A stretch of DNA of 64,000 bases, from the NCBI RefSeq assembly GCF_000403455.2, contig NZ_KE159770.1:256474-320473 (forward strand), read 5' to 3'. The number at the start of each line of letters is the position of its first letter. Position 1 is the stretch's first letter. Under the pieces are notes generated by a model that saw only the letters and a list, made by a program, of their open reading frames with translations, was not told the DNA's origin and ran no database searches. This DNA comes from Dorea sp. 5-2 (lineage in GTDB: Bacteria; Bacillota; Clostridia; Lachnospirales; Lachnospiraceae). Positions 8,733 to 17,375 of the stretch are shown here, in pieces. A program made the position numbers and the translations under genes.

Positions 8733-9558
8733 CGACGACAAAAGCATACGCAATATCCTAAAAATAATCATTACGGAACGGAATCTCGGAACCGTCTGCG
8801 GAAGCACCGGAAGCGCTGCCGATGCTCTTGAAGATCTTCCTGCCCTCTCTCCGGATATCGTGATCGTAGATCTTCTTATGCCGGAGACAGACGGCATTAC
8901 ACTTGTAAGCCAGATGCATCCCCTTCTGCCCGACACCGCCTTTATTATGCTCTCCCAGGTATCCTCGAAGGATATGATCGCTTCCGCATATGAGGCGGGG
9001 ATCGAATTCTTTATACAGAAACCCATCAATAGTATCGAAGTGGAATCTGTAATATCGAAGACAAAGGAAAGCCTTTCCATGCGCCGTACTATGACTAAGA
9101 TGCAGAAGATCTTCCTGAATGATATCGCCCCGAACCAACCTGCCCCTGCCGCCGGTTCGCCTTCGGCATCCTCCGCTCTCCATAATATCCTTCAGCGTCT
9201 GGGAATCGTCGGAATCCTCGGGAGTAAGGACATCATTTCTGTCGTAGAATATATGAACGCCCATCCCGGATCACCGGATAATTTCAGCCTGCACGACCTG
9301 TGCAGACGGTTCTGTGATTCTCCCAAATCTATGGAACAGCGGATCCGCCGTGCCGCGACCGCAGGGCTGATCAATCTGGCACATCTGGGCGTAGAAGACT
9401 ATGGCAACGAAATCTTTACAGAATATTCCAACACCCTGTACAACTTCGAACAAGTACGCAGGGAAATGGATTATATCCGGGGCAAGAGCAGCAAACGCGG
9501 CAATGTCAAGATCAAACATTTCCTGACCACACTGTCTGCTTACAGTCAGAATAAATGA
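8713..9558 (+). CDS. GlnL/YcbB-type response regulator
   Basis: The ATG at 8713 follows AGGGGG and lies inside the kinase gene's end. The product is 281 aa. The receiver domain (about 1-120) has the acidic pair in YLIDDDKS, the phosphoacceptor Asp in IVDLLMPETDG, and the Lys in IQKPINS. After a Pro/Ala/Ser-rich linker (about 140-155) comes the YcbB-type C-terminal domain (LGIVGILGSKDIISVVEYM, then MEQRIRRAATAGL), known from B. subtilis GlnL. It probably controls the EIIC gene that follows in the same direction. Confidence 0.85.
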   Translation: MNFYLIDDDKSIRNILKIIITERNLGTVCGSTGSAADALEDLPALSPDIVIVDLLMPETDGITLVSQMHPLLPDTAFIMLSQVSSKDMIASAYEAGIEFFIQKPINSIEVESVISKTKESLSMRRTMTKMQKIFLNDIAPNQPAPAAGSPSASSALHNILQRLGIVGILGSKDIISVVEYMNAHPGSPDNFSLHDLCRRFCDSPKSMEQRIRRAATAGLINLAHLGVEDYGNEIFTEYSNTLYNFEQVRREMDYIRGKSSKRGNVKIKHFLTTLSAYSQNK

Positions 9559-9594
9559 TCTTGCTCCATCTGCAAAACTTTTCACTGGCGAAAT

Positions 9595-9659
9595 GAACAG
9601 TATTGTCTATTTGTTTTTGTTGATTATGACAAATTTTTAGATGATACTGTTCTTTTTTT
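9595..9659 (+). terminator. Long-loop hairpin with T-run after the response regulator
   Basis: GAACAGTAT (9595-9603) and ATACTGTTC (9644-9652) are perfect arms, followed by seven Ts. The 40-nt loop contains a smaller pairing, ATTTG with CAAAT. It could be a simple terminator or an attenuator ahead of the EIIC gene. Confidence 0.6.
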
Positions 9660-9669
9660 GTGATTTCTG

Positions 9670-9720
9670 ATACCTTTTGAAACTTTTTGAAACTTGATAT
9701 TTATATTAAGATCACCAATA
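9670..9720 (+). promoter_or_regulatory. Candidate promoter region of the EIIC gene with tandem repeat
   Basis: TTTTGAAACT occurs twice in tandem, then the AT-rich tgatatttatatt. A TTGAAA with 17 bp to TTTATA is possible. The repeat is a plausible binding site for the GlnL-type regulator encoded just upstream, but this is not shown. Confidence 0.35.
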
Positions 9721-9772
9721 AACTTATTCATTTATCTATAAAAACAATAACAAAGAATTGAGAGGTATGATT

Positions 9773-10816
9773 ATGTTAACGATTTTGTCTGGAGTTGGAT
9801 TACTGCTGATCACGCTTGCCGGGTTCTCCCTGTTCAGCCTGAAGATGCCTAAAGGGCAGCTTGCCATGTCTGGTATGGCAAATGCCGCTATTGCTACATT
9901 CCTTGTGGAAGCTGTTCACAAATACATTACCGGAGATCTGATGGGGATCAGTTTTTTCCGTACGGTGGGCGAGACTTCCGGAAGCCTTGGCGGTGTCGCG
10001 GCTGCCATCATGGTTCCTATCAGCATGGGAGCGAATCCGATCTTCGCCGTCGTGGCAGGCGTAGCCGTAGGGGGATACGGCATTCTGCCCGGATTTATCG
10101 CCGGATACCTGATTGGCTTGATCGCGCCGGTTATCGAGAAAAAATTACCGGAAGGCATAAACATCATCGGCGGCGCTCTGATCATCGCTCCGCTCTCTCA
10201 CCTGATCGTACTCACTGTGAATCCGGCGGTGAATATGGTTCTTACGACTATCGGCGGAACCATCTCTGCTGCGACGGCACAATCTCCGATCATCATGGGA
10301 TTCCTTCTTGGCGGTATCATCAAGATGATCTGTACCTCGCCGCTTAGTTCTATGGCATTGACCGCTATGTTGGGGCTTGACGGTCTTGCCATGGGTATCG
10401 CCGCTATCGCCTGCGTGGGCGGTTCCTTTACCAACGGGCTTATCTTTGCAAAATTAAAACTCGGCGACAGAAGCAACGTGATCGCCGTAATGCTCGAACC
10501 ACTGACTCAGGCTGATATCATCACCGCCAATCCGATACCGATTTATTGTTCTAACTTTTTCGGCGGCGGTTTTGCCGGAATCTCCGCCGCAGTATTCCAG
10601 ATTGTTAACAATGCGCCCGGGACTGCCTCTCCGATCCCCGGATTACTGGCGCCGTTCGCATTCAACCCGCCGCTTCAGGTGATCCTGGCGCTTACATTCG
10701 CAGTACTTGGCGGATGCGCCGCCGGACTCGTCGGCGGCATCCTGTTCAGGCACAGAGTGAAACTTCCGGACCTGCATCTGGACGCCGTGTTGGATCCGGA
10801 ACTGAATGTGGAGTGA
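9773..10816 (+). CDS. PTS EIIC-like permease (PTS_EIIC_2 family)
   Basis: The ATG at 9773 has AGAGG 7 nt upstream; an ATG at 9767 is too close. The product is 347 aa with roughly nine hydrophobic segments, Gly-rich helices (VAGVAVGGYGILPGFIAGYL) and the ITANPIPIYCSNFFGG segment typical of the stand-alone EIIC_2 group. There are no EIIA or EIIB domains and no cysteine phosphorylation site. Other PTS parts would have to be supplied elsewhere, or the protein may transport without phosphorylation. The neighbouring two-component system probably regulates it. The substrate is unknown; the position beside the nan locus suggests an amino sugar or other host sugar, which is inference. Confidence 0.75.
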   Translation: MLTILSGVGLLLITLAGFSLFSLKMPKGQLAMSGMANAAIATFLVEAVHKYITGDLMGISFFRTVGETSGSLGGVAAAIMVPISMGANPIFAVVAGVAVGGYGILPGFIAGYLIGLIAPVIEKKLPEGINIIGGALIIAPLSHLIVLTVNPAVNMVLTTIGGTISAATAQSPIIMGFLLGGIIKMICTSPLSSMALTAMLGLDGLAMGIAAIACVGGSFTNGLIFAKLKLGDRSNVIAVMLEPLTQADIITANPIPIYCSNFFGGGFAGISAAVFQIVNNAPGTASPIPGLLAPFAFNPPLQVILALTFAVLGGCAAGLVGGILFRHRVKLPDLHLDAVLDPELNVE

Positions 10817-10836
10817 TCCGCTATCGCACATATAGT

Positions 10837-10872
10837 AAGGGGGCTGTCGCAAAAATTTTGCAACAACCCCCT
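10837..10872. terminator. Bidirectional terminator between EIIC and nanA
   Basis: AGGGGGcTGTcGCAAAA pairs with TTTTGCaACAaCCCCCT across a short AT loop. The two flanking genes converge on it. Confidence 0.7.
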
Positions 10873-10892
10873 CACAATTCTTCTCAATTATC

Positions 10893-11807
10893 CTAACAAT
10901 ACCGCCTGACTGCTTCCTGTATCATCCTTTTGCATTTCTCGATCTGCGGAAGATCTTCCTCGGTCACCGACGGCAGCGGCTTACGCACTCCGCCGAATTC
11001 CAGCCCTTGATCCTTTAAGATTTCCTTCATGACCGCATAGAGGTTCCCATGGCAGGCGCACATTGCATAGATGATCCTGTCCGCCTCGTACTGGATCTCT
11101 CTCGCCCTGCCGATCTCACCGGCATCCACAAGCTCCTTGATCTTCAGATAGAGCTCCGGCATAACCCCATAGGTTCCGCCGATCCCGCCGTCCGCACCGA
11201 TGGCAAGGCCGCTTACGAGCTGCTCGTCCGGACCGTTGAATATCACACAGTCATCGCCTCTTACATCCTTGAACATCTGAATGTCCTGAACCGGCATAGA
11301 AGAATTCTTCACACCAATCACCCTTGGATTCTTCAGCATCTCATGGTAGAGAGACATCCCGAGCGCCACTCCCGCCAGCTGCGGGATATTATAGATGATA
11401 AAGTCTGTATTCGGAGCCGCCGAACTGATATCATTCCAATACTCTGCGATCGCATGATCCGGCAGATGGAAGTAGATCGGCGGGATGGACGCGATGGCGT
11501 CCGCACCCACACACTCCGCATGTGCCGCCAGCTCCATGCTGTCAGCCGTATTATTGCATCCCACATGGGCGATGATCGTGATCTTGCCTTTTGCTTCCTG
11601 CATAACGCTTTCCAGTATGAGCTTTCGCTCCTCTTTGCTCTGGTAAATGCACTCTCCTGATGAGCCGCATACATACAGCCCCTTCACACCCTTCTCGATC
11701 AGATACCGGGTAAACTTCCTTGTCCTTTCAGGGCTTACGCTGCCGTCGTCTTCATAGCAGGCGTAGAACGCAGGTATGATCCCTTTATATTTTTCCAGAT
11801 TTCTCAT
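10893..11807 (-). CDS. nanA: N-acetylneuraminate lyase
   Basis: The ATG at 11807 follows AGGAGTG; the open frame extends further upstream but without a site. The 304-aa product is a DHDPS/NAL-family TIM barrel. It has GSSGE at 48-52 (carboxylate-binding loop), Tyr139 in the YNIP motif and the Schiff-base Lys167 in VIGVKNSS. It should cleave Neu5Ac to ManNAc and pyruvate. It is the last gene of a minus-strand operon with the NanOx-like gene and the ABC transporter, 16 bp after the former. Family members also act on other 2-keto acids, but the nanE and nanK neighbours support Neu5Ac. Confidence 0.92.
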   Translation of the reverse strand: MRNLEKYKGIIPAFYACYEDDGSVSPERTRKFTRYLIEKGVKGLYVCGSSGECIYQSKEERKLILESVMQEAKGKITIIAHVGCNNTADSMELAAHAECVGADAIASIPPIYFHLPDHAIAEYWNDISSAAPNTDFIIYNIPQLAGVALGMSLYHEMLKNPRVIGVKNSSMPVQDIQMFKDVRGDDCVIFNGPDEQLVSGLAIGADGGIGGTYGVMPELYLKIKELVDAGEIGRAREIQYEADRIIYAMCACHGNLYAVMKEILKDQGLEFGGVRKPLPSVTEEDLPQIEKCKRMIQEAVRRYC

Positions 11808-11823
11808 TTTATCTTCACTCCTA

Positions 11824-12927
11824 TTATTTAATCTCGGCAACCTTTACCTTCCTGTTCTCTTTGACAGACAGGGTAAGCGCATCCGCCGTCGCGATCGCCG
11901 CCCGCGCCGCAGAACCGTTCAACAATGGCTTAAACTCTTCATCCACTGCCGCGCCGTGCATGATCTCATTGAAATATTTCATCTCATTCTTCATGATGCT
12001 GTGAAGCCACATCGGCGGCTTCTTGCCCGGTTTGCCGTACATGATCGCGCCGTCCATCTCCGTTCCGTGATAGATATTCGTACGGTCGTCATCCTCTTCC
12101 TTCGTCTCATGAACCAGGTAATGCTCTTCTCCGGCTTCCGTCTTCACCGTCATTCCCACATTCGCCATGTCAAGCCGGATCGCGCCCTTAGTTCCCTGGA
12201 TCAGCACGTAGTGCTCCGGCCAGTGGAATGCGGAACCATATTCCAGAACGGCGAATTTCCGATCCGGGAACTCCAGGCTGATAAAGAGCATATCATCCTC
12301 GTCGCCGAACTGCTCGCCTCTGTGCGCCACATTTCCGCCCATCATGACCACGGACTCCGGCTCTCCCATGATAAACTGGATACAGTCCAGCTCATGGATA
12401 TGATGATACAGATGCCCGCCTGATTTCGCACGGATCTTCTTCCAGCTGATGGATTCCTGCGGCTCTTCCCAGCCGTTTCTCGCGGAATGGCAGTAAAGAA
12501 CGTCTCCGATCACACCTTCATTGATCAATTTCTTCGCATGTCTGACGCCGCGGAAGAAGTTCATCACGTGCCCCGCCATAAATGTTACGCCATGCTTCTC
12601 ACATGCCTTCACCATCGCGTCGCAGTCTGCATAGGACAATGCGATGGGCTTTTCACAGAATACATGCACGCCGTGCTCTGCAGCCTTGATCACCGGCTCC
12701 TTATGCAGATAATTCGGCGAAGCGACGATCACCGCGTCCACATCTTCGCGGCTAAACAGTGTATCAAGGTCTGTCTCTACTTCACATCCCAGTTCCTCTG
12801 CGATCACCTCTGCATTCTCCGGGTCATACACTGCCGTGACAGCAGCTCCTTCCTGTTCCTTCATGATCCGTCCAAGCTCTGCCCCAAAATAACCCGTACC
12901 GACTACTGCATAACCTATATTTTTCAT
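11824..12927 (-). CDS. NanOx-like 2,7-anhydro-Neu5Ac oxidoreductase (Gfo/Idh/MocA family)
   Basis: The ATG at 12927 has GGAGGAG 9 nt upstream. The 367-aa product has an N-terminal Rossmann fold (GYAVVGTGYFG), Lys93 in the CEKPIAL motif and the His175-His176 pair in GGHLYHHIHE. As far as I recall, these match the residues implicated in the R. gnavus oxidoreductase RgNanOx, which converts 2,7-anhydro-Neu5Ac to Neu5Ac with NAD(H) cycling. The gene lies between the ABC permeases and nanA, the same neighbourhood as in R. gnavus. The product would feed NanA. A different sugar specificity is possible within this broad family, but the context makes the call likely. Confidence 0.82.
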   Translation of the reverse strand: MKNIGYAVVGTGYFGAELGRIMKEQEGAAVTAVYDPENAEVIAEELGCEVETDLDTLFSREDVDAVIVASPNYLHKEPVIKAAEHGVHVFCEKPIALSYADCDAMVKACEKHGVTFMAGHVMNFFRGVRHAKKLINEGVIGDVLYCHSARNGWEEPQESISWKKIRAKSGGHLYHHIHELDCIQFIMGEPESVVMMGGNVAHRGEQFGDEDDMLFISLEFPDRKFAVLEYGSAFHWPEHYVLIQGTKGAIRLDMANVGMTVKTEAGEEHYLVHETKEEDDDRTNIYHGTEMDGAIMYGKPGKKPPMWLHSIMKNEMKYFNEIMHGAAVDEEFKPLLNGSAARAAIATADALTLSVKENRKVKVAEIK

Positions 12928-12956
12928 TTTGAAATCTCCTCCAATTATAATATTTT

Positions 12957-13025
12957 TTACTGAACCTTCTGTCATACCGTTAATGATAGCGCCATCTTTA
13001 TTTTACCGAACCTTCCGTCATACCG
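12957..13025. repeat. Duplicated end of the permease gene
   Basis: The last codons of the permease (GGMTEGSVK, stop at 12998) are followed within 35 bp by a near copy coding GMTEGSVK (about 12958-12980). The copy is in front of the NanOx-like gene and is not needed for its start. It marks a past tandem duplication or deletion at this junction. Confidence 0.6.
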
Positions 13026-13834
13026 CCGGCAATGTATTTCTGGATAAACATAAAGAACACTACCGATGGGATCACTACCAGCGTGGAAGCCGCCATCATA
13101 CTTCCCCAGTCAAGTATCTCCGCTCCCTGCAGGGACCTGAGCGCTACGGACACCGTCATCAGCTCCGTACTGTTGATCAGGATCAACGAATACAGGAATT
13201 CATTCCATGCATTGATAAATGTATAGATCGCTGTCGCGACGATCCCGGGCGCTACCAGCGGCAGCACGATCCTTACGAACGTGACCATCTTGTTCGCACC
13301 GTCAACACGCGCCGCTTCCTCGATCCCGATCGGGACCGTCTTAAAGAATCCGATCAGCATCCACACCGCATACGGCACGCTGAATGATAAGTATACAATG
13401 ACAAGCCCCACGCGGGTATTGGTTAACCCCAGCTTAGCCATAACCAGCGTGTATGGGATCGCCAGCAGGATCGGCGGAAACATATATGTGGTGACCAGTG
13501 CACGCGACATGATATTTCCGAACTTCGGGAAGAATCTTACGATCCCGTAAGCCGCCAGCGATGAGATCGCGATCGCGATCACGGTCGTAAAGAACGCTAT
13601 GACCAGGCTGTTCCCAATATTCCTGGTAAATCCCAGTGTATCAATTACATTTTTAAAATGTCCCAATGTAAATTCTTTCGGCAAGATCGACGTAGGATTA
13701 GACGTCAGATCCCCTGAGGACTTTACGGAACAAAGCAGTACCCAGAGCAGCGGGAATGCCGCAATGACCGACAGGATGATCAGATACAGATGACATACGA
13801 CATTTCCTAATTTCCCTTTTAACTTACCTGACAT
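12998..13834 (-). CDS. ABC sugar permease (MalG-like)
   Basis: The 278-aa membrane protein has six hydrophobic segments and the EAA loop (EEAARVDGANKMVTFVRIVL), with the conserved G followed by P-L before the next helix. Its start codon directly follows the stop of the other permease gene, whose last codons contain its AAGGAGG. With the lipoprotein and the MalF-like permease it forms an importer of the CUT1 type. The ATPase is not in the locus; a shared MsmX-like ATPase elsewhere is usual for such systems. The likely substrate is sialic acid or 2,7-anhydro-Neu5Ac, judged by context. Confidence 0.88.
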   Translation of the reverse strand: MSGKLKGKLGNVVCHLYLIILSVIAAFPLLWVLLCSVKSSGDLTSNPTSILPKEFTLGHFKNVIDTLGFTRNIGNSLVIAFFTTVIAIAISSLAAYGIVRFFPKFGNIMSRALVTTYMFPPILLAIPYTLVMAKLGLTNTRVGLVIVYLSFSVPYAVWMLIGFFKTVPIGIEEAARVDGANKMVTFVRIVLPLVAPGIVATAIYTFINAWNEFLYSLILINSTELMTVSVALRSLQGAEILDWGSMMAASTLVVIPSVVFFMFIQKYIAGGMTEGSVK

Positions 13835-14719
13835 CTACTTATCCTCCTTTTCCCATTTTCCAATGATCTTAAAATATATGAAGCATACGATAAGAAGAAA
13901 TGCCAACAACAGCACCGTGACCGCAGACGACCTGCCGAGCAGCTTCGTCCCCCAGCCCATATTATATGCATAGATCGGAACCGTCGTCGTTGCATTCGCC
14001 GGGCCTCCTCCGGTGATCAGGTAGATAATATCGAAGTTATTAAATACCCAGATCGTTCTTAAGACAACCAGAAGGCCGACCACTACTTTGATATGCGGCA
14101 CGGTAATGTACATAAACTGCTGTAATTTACTCGCCCCGTCGATCTGTGCCGCCTCATACTGATCCTGCGGAATGGTCTGCAGTGCAGACAGTACATTTAC
14201 CATGATCATCGGCGCCCCAAACCATATATTGATAAAAATAAGCGTTCCGAACACGAGACTGCTGTCGCTTAAAAACTGCGGTAATTCCGAGGCAAACCCC
14301 ATCTCATATAATAAATTCGGAAGGAATCCCGACACACCATTAAGAATCCACTTCCAGGACAATGCGATCACGATAGACGGAAATGCCCACGGTATGATCA
14401 TCAGGATCCGGTATACGCCTTTCAGATGGTTCACCCGGTTCAGCGCCAACGCGGCGGTAAACCCTACTATGATCTGTCCGAGAAGAGACGCGATCGTCCA
14501 TAAGATAGACGTCAAAAACGCCTTAAAGAAATCCGGGTCCGTCAATACTTTGATATAATTGTCAAATCCTATAAAGTCATAGGTCGCTTTGATCAGATGT
14601 TTGGTTGTCAGACTGTAATAAAGGCTTGAAAAAATCGGATAGACCAGAAGTGTCCCGACGACGATCAGAGCCGGCAATACAAGCAGCCATCTGCCATAAT
14701 CAATTTTTTTTGTTTTCAC
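13835..14719 (-). CDS. ABC sugar permease (MalF-like)
   Basis: The 294-aa protein has six membrane segments (first: WLLVLPALIVVGTLLVYPIF) and an EAA loop (QYEAAQIDGASKLQQFMYI). It is the second gene of the transporter operon, 65 bp after the binding-protein gene and immediately before the other permease. It is a CUT1-family channel subunit. In R. gnavus the equivalent pair belongs to the SAT2-type sialic acid transporter. Confidence 0.88.
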   Translation of the reverse strand: MKTKKIDYGRWLLVLPALIVVGTLLVYPIFSSLYYSLTTKHLIKATYDFIGFDNYIKVLTDPDFFKAFLTSILWTIASLLGQIIVGFTAALALNRVNHLKGVYRILMIIPWAFPSIVIALSWKWILNGVSGFLPNLLYEMGFASELPQFLSDSSLVFGTLIFINIWFGAPMIMVNVLSALQTIPQDQYEAAQIDGASKLQQFMYITVPHIKVVVGLLVVLRTIWVFNNFDIIYLITGGGPANATTTVPIYAYNMGWGTKLLGRSSAVTVLLLAFLLIVCFIYFKIIGKWEKEDK

Positions 14720-14784
14720 GCGCGACTACCACCTTTCCCAAAAGACTGCCCCGTCATGCCTCGCACGCGGGGCAGCTCAAAACA

Positions 14785-16122
14785 CTATTGAACAGATTCA
14801 AATACCTCGTTCAACTTTTCTTCGGCTGCCTTAGCCGCTTTCTCTACATCAGTGCCATTTGTTATAATATCCTGGAACATCTCTTCTATGATGCCCTGGG
14901 ATGTCAGTAAGCCTGCCTCTACGCTTGGGCCGTGTTCAAACCCGATCGCAGCAGAGAGCTCTACCGCCTCAGAGATGACTTGCTCTGCGTTCGAGAACTT
15001 CTGTACGATCTCGTTGGACTGATACTGTTCCGTATCGGAGATCCCTGTAATGGACGGAAGCATTCCTACCGGCGTAGCGCCTAAGAACTCCGTATAAATT
15101 TCATCTTCGTACAGGGTCTCGATAAATGCCTTACAGATCTCCGGATGCTCGGATTTTGACCAAACTACCATAGGAATGTTGGATGTCTCCGCACCGTAAA
15201 CCGGGTCATCTTTATTGATCCTTGGAAGCGGCGCGCAGTCAATACTGTCAACCAGATCCGGCGAGTTCGTCTCTACGCCTGAGATATGGAATCCGCTGTT
15301 AAAGTCAAAGGCGGTCTTTCCCTGATAGTAAAGGTTCGCCTGGTCAAGTACCGCGTAGTTCACAGAATCCTTCGGAGAACAGTTCTCATAAATATCCAGC
15401 CAATACTTGATCCCTTCGATGGCGATATCGCTTGTCAGATCTGCTTTGAGATCGTCTGTCAGAAGGCTTCCGCCCCCGCTTCTCACATAGAAGTTCAGGA
15501 ACCGCGTCGCCATCAAGTCTCCGGAACCGCATGGGAAGGAGCATCCATAGACGCCGTCTTTCGTCAGCGCCTTTGCCGCCGCCGCGAATTCCTCCCAGGT
15601 TTCCGGAACTTCCAGCTCCGCATCTTGCAGCAGATCCTTTCTATACCACATAACCTGCGCATGTGAATACAGCGGTAAGGAATAACACTCGCCGTCCCTC
15701 TCTCCCTCAGATAACGCTGCTTCTGCGAAACGGTCTCTTCCGATATCGTCGATCACATCGTCAAGCGGGATGACAGCCTCCGCATCCATCATCTCAACCA
15801 CATGTCCGGGTAACGCCGTACTCATATCCGGCACATTTCCAGATGCCAGGCCGGTCGTCCATTTCGTATAAAAGTCTCCCCATGAGAATGTCTCGATCGT
15901 AATATTGACATCCGGATTTTCTTTCATGAACTTCTCTGCCGCTTCCTGGATCACATCCATCCTTCCCCCCTGTGTGAAGGAATGCCAGAATGTAATGTCC
16001 CCTTTCAGTTCTCCGTCATTTTCCGAGCTTCCCCCTGCTCCTCCTGAACCTTTACCGCAGCCTGCAGCCATAGACGCAACCATAAGCGCTGCTAACAAAA
16101 CACTCAACGTTTTCTTTTTCAT
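14785..16122 (-). CDS. Lipoprotein sugar-binding protein of the sialic-acid ABC importer
   Basis: The 445-aa product has a signal peptide with a lipobox (SMAAGC), so it should be anchored outside the membrane. A Gly/Ser linker follows, then a family 1 extracellular solute-binding fold (GDITFWHSFTQGG near the start). AAAGGAGG precedes the ATG at 16122. It is the first gene of the minus-strand nan operon. The promoter at 16172-16233 carries the candidate AraC operator. By synteny with R. gnavus it could prefer 2,7-anhydro-Neu5Ac over Neu5Ac; the sequence alone does not prove this. Confidence 0.88.
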   Translation of the reverse strand: MKKKTLSVLLAALMVASMAAGCGKGSGGAGGSSENDGELKGDITFWHSFTQGGRMDVIQEAAEKFMKENPDVNITIETFSWGDFYTKWTTGLASGNVPDMSTALPGHVVEMMDAEAVIPLDDVIDDIGRDRFAEAALSEGERDGECYSLPLYSHAQVMWYRKDLLQDAELEVPETWEEFAAAAKALTKDGVYGCSFPCGSGDLMATRFLNFYVRSGGGSLLTDDLKADLTSDIAIEGIKYWLDIYENCSPKDSVNYAVLDQANLYYQGKTAFDFNSGFHISGVETNSPDLVDSIDCAPLPRINKDDPVYGAETSNIPMVVWSKSEHPEICKAFIETLYEDEIYTEFLGATPVGMLPSITGISDTEQYQSNEIVQKFSNAEQVISEAVELSAAIGFEHGPSVEAGLLTSQGIIEEMFQDIITNGTDVEKAAKAAEEKLNEVFESVQ

Positions 16123-16171
16123 AAAGTTACCTCCTTTGTAATTTTTTGTTATTTTTGCTTTGCTAAAATAG

Positions 16172-16233
16172 ATTTTACGACTTTTTTTTGTGTGATTCTA
16201 CAGTAAGAAATCTCAATAATAGCACAATACACT
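16172..16233 (-). promoter_or_regulatory. Promoter and candidate AraC operator of the ABC/nanA operon
   Basis: On the minus strand TATTGTGCTAT (16219-16229) is followed after exactly 41 nt by the -10-like TAAAAT (16172-16177). There is no good -35 box, as expected for an activator-dependent promoter. The same motif and spacing occur ahead of the divergent SGNH operon at 17376. Confidence 0.65.
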
Positions 16234-16281
16234 TATAATTTAAACCTTCTATCTCACCTTCTTTGCCCGGGAAAAAGAAGA

Positions 16282-16323
16282 GAAAAAAGAGACGCCGCCC
16301 GTCAAATACGGACATACGCCTCT
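16282..16323 (-). terminator. Terminator of the AraC gene
   Basis: On the minus strand AGAGGCG pairs with CGTCTCT around an inner GTCCG/CGGGC pairing, followed by a run of six Ts. Confidence 0.65.
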
Positions 16324-16381
16324 CCTTCTTTTTCTGAAACCTTATATTTTTTCATGACAATTCTGACGAAAAACCTTATTC

Positions 16382-16396
16382 ATAGCACAATACACT
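16382..16396 (-). promoter_or_regulatory. Second copy of the candidate AraC operator
   Basis: The 15-mer atagcacaatacact is identical to 16219-16233 and lies 163 bp upstream of it. It is between the AraC stop codon and the binding-protein promoter and could support looping or cooperative binding. Confidence 0.5.
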
Positions 16397-16430
16397 CAAT
16401 TTCATACCCATTCACGCCTGACAAAAAGAT

Positions 16431-17297
16431 CTATTCTTTCGCCGCCTTCCGGTATTGGTTCGGCGTATATCCAAAAGCCGACTTGAATTCCCTGATAAAA
16501 TAGTTTGGATCTTCGTATCCTACATCATAAGCAATCTCGCTGACGGTCTCATTGCACACCAGTAATTTCCTTGCCGCCGTCGTCAGCTTAAGTTCTTTAA
16601 TATAAGCCATCGGAGACTTCCCAACCTGCTCTTTGAACAGGCAGCTGAATCTCTGCTTACTAAGCTCCGCCATATCCGCCATGTTCTGCGGCGTATACTT
16701 TTCCGCCGGATGCAGCACAACATAGTCCATCACGACCTGGATCCGGGGATCTACCTTATTGCTTACCTTCCGGATCCTCCGTCTGATCTTCTCAAGCCTG
16801 TACGGATCCTCCGCCGTCTTCGGGTCCTCCCTGCAATCCTCCTTTACATTCATCTTAGAGATCAGAGTACCGATCAGGATCTCGAGATACCCTCTCACGA
16901 AATACATCTTTGCCGGGCTGTCCTCCTTCACCCACTGATAGATCTGCTGAAAATAAGGCTTTACCTCTTTGCATACCATGACCTTCCGGATCCCATAATA
17001 ATCAGAAAGAAAATCTCCGCCCTCAAAATATACAGACGTCGTAAAACGTATGCTGGTAAATGAGAAATTATCTTCCATCGCATAGCAGGACAGCCTGCTT
17101 CCCATCGGTATGTAGATGATCTGGTCTTTATGGACGATCACTTCCTCGTCGTCTATGAAAAATGTCGCAGCTCCCGATTCTATATAACGGAGCATATTAT
17201 ATGGAATCATACTCTCCGGGAAGACCCAGTTTCTTCCAAATGAATATGTATCAATATACAGAAAATTAAACCTCACATTATCTACAACACTGCTCAT
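16431..17297 (-). CDS. AraC-family regulator of the sialic-acid locus
   Basis: The 288-aa product has an N-terminal cupin-like sensor region (about 1-150, with ESGAATFFIDDEEVIVHKDQ) and two C-terminal HTH motifs in the AraC/XylS domain (about 188-285; NMADMAELSKQRFSCLFKEQ, then SEIAYDVGYEDPNYFIREFK). GAGGAGG precedes the ATG at 17297. It lies between two divergently arranged nan operons and probably activates both through the TATTGTGCTAT motif. The inducer is likely a sialic-acid pathway intermediate such as ManNAc-6-P, Neu5Ac or its anhydro form; which one is not visible. Confidence 0.88.
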   Translation of the reverse strand: MSSVVDNVRFNFLYIDTYSFGRNWVFPESMIPYNMLRYIESGAATFFIDDEEVIVHKDQIIYIPMGSRLSCYAMEDNFSFTSIRFTTSVYFEGGDFLSDYYGIRKVMVCKEVKPYFQQIYQWVKEDSPAKMYFVRGYLEILIGTLISKMNVKEDCREDPKTAEDPYRLEKIRRRIRKVSNKVDPRIQVVMDYVVLHPAEKYTPQNMADMAELSKQRFSCLFKEQVGKSPMAYIKELKLTTAARKLLVCNETVSEIAYDVGYEDPNYFIREFKSAFGYTPNQYRKAAKE

Positions 17298-17375
17298 TCC
17301 TTTGCCTCCTCAATAATACTAAGCAACAAGTTCCTTACCAATATTATACTCTACATTTTTCTTGTATTTCAATTA

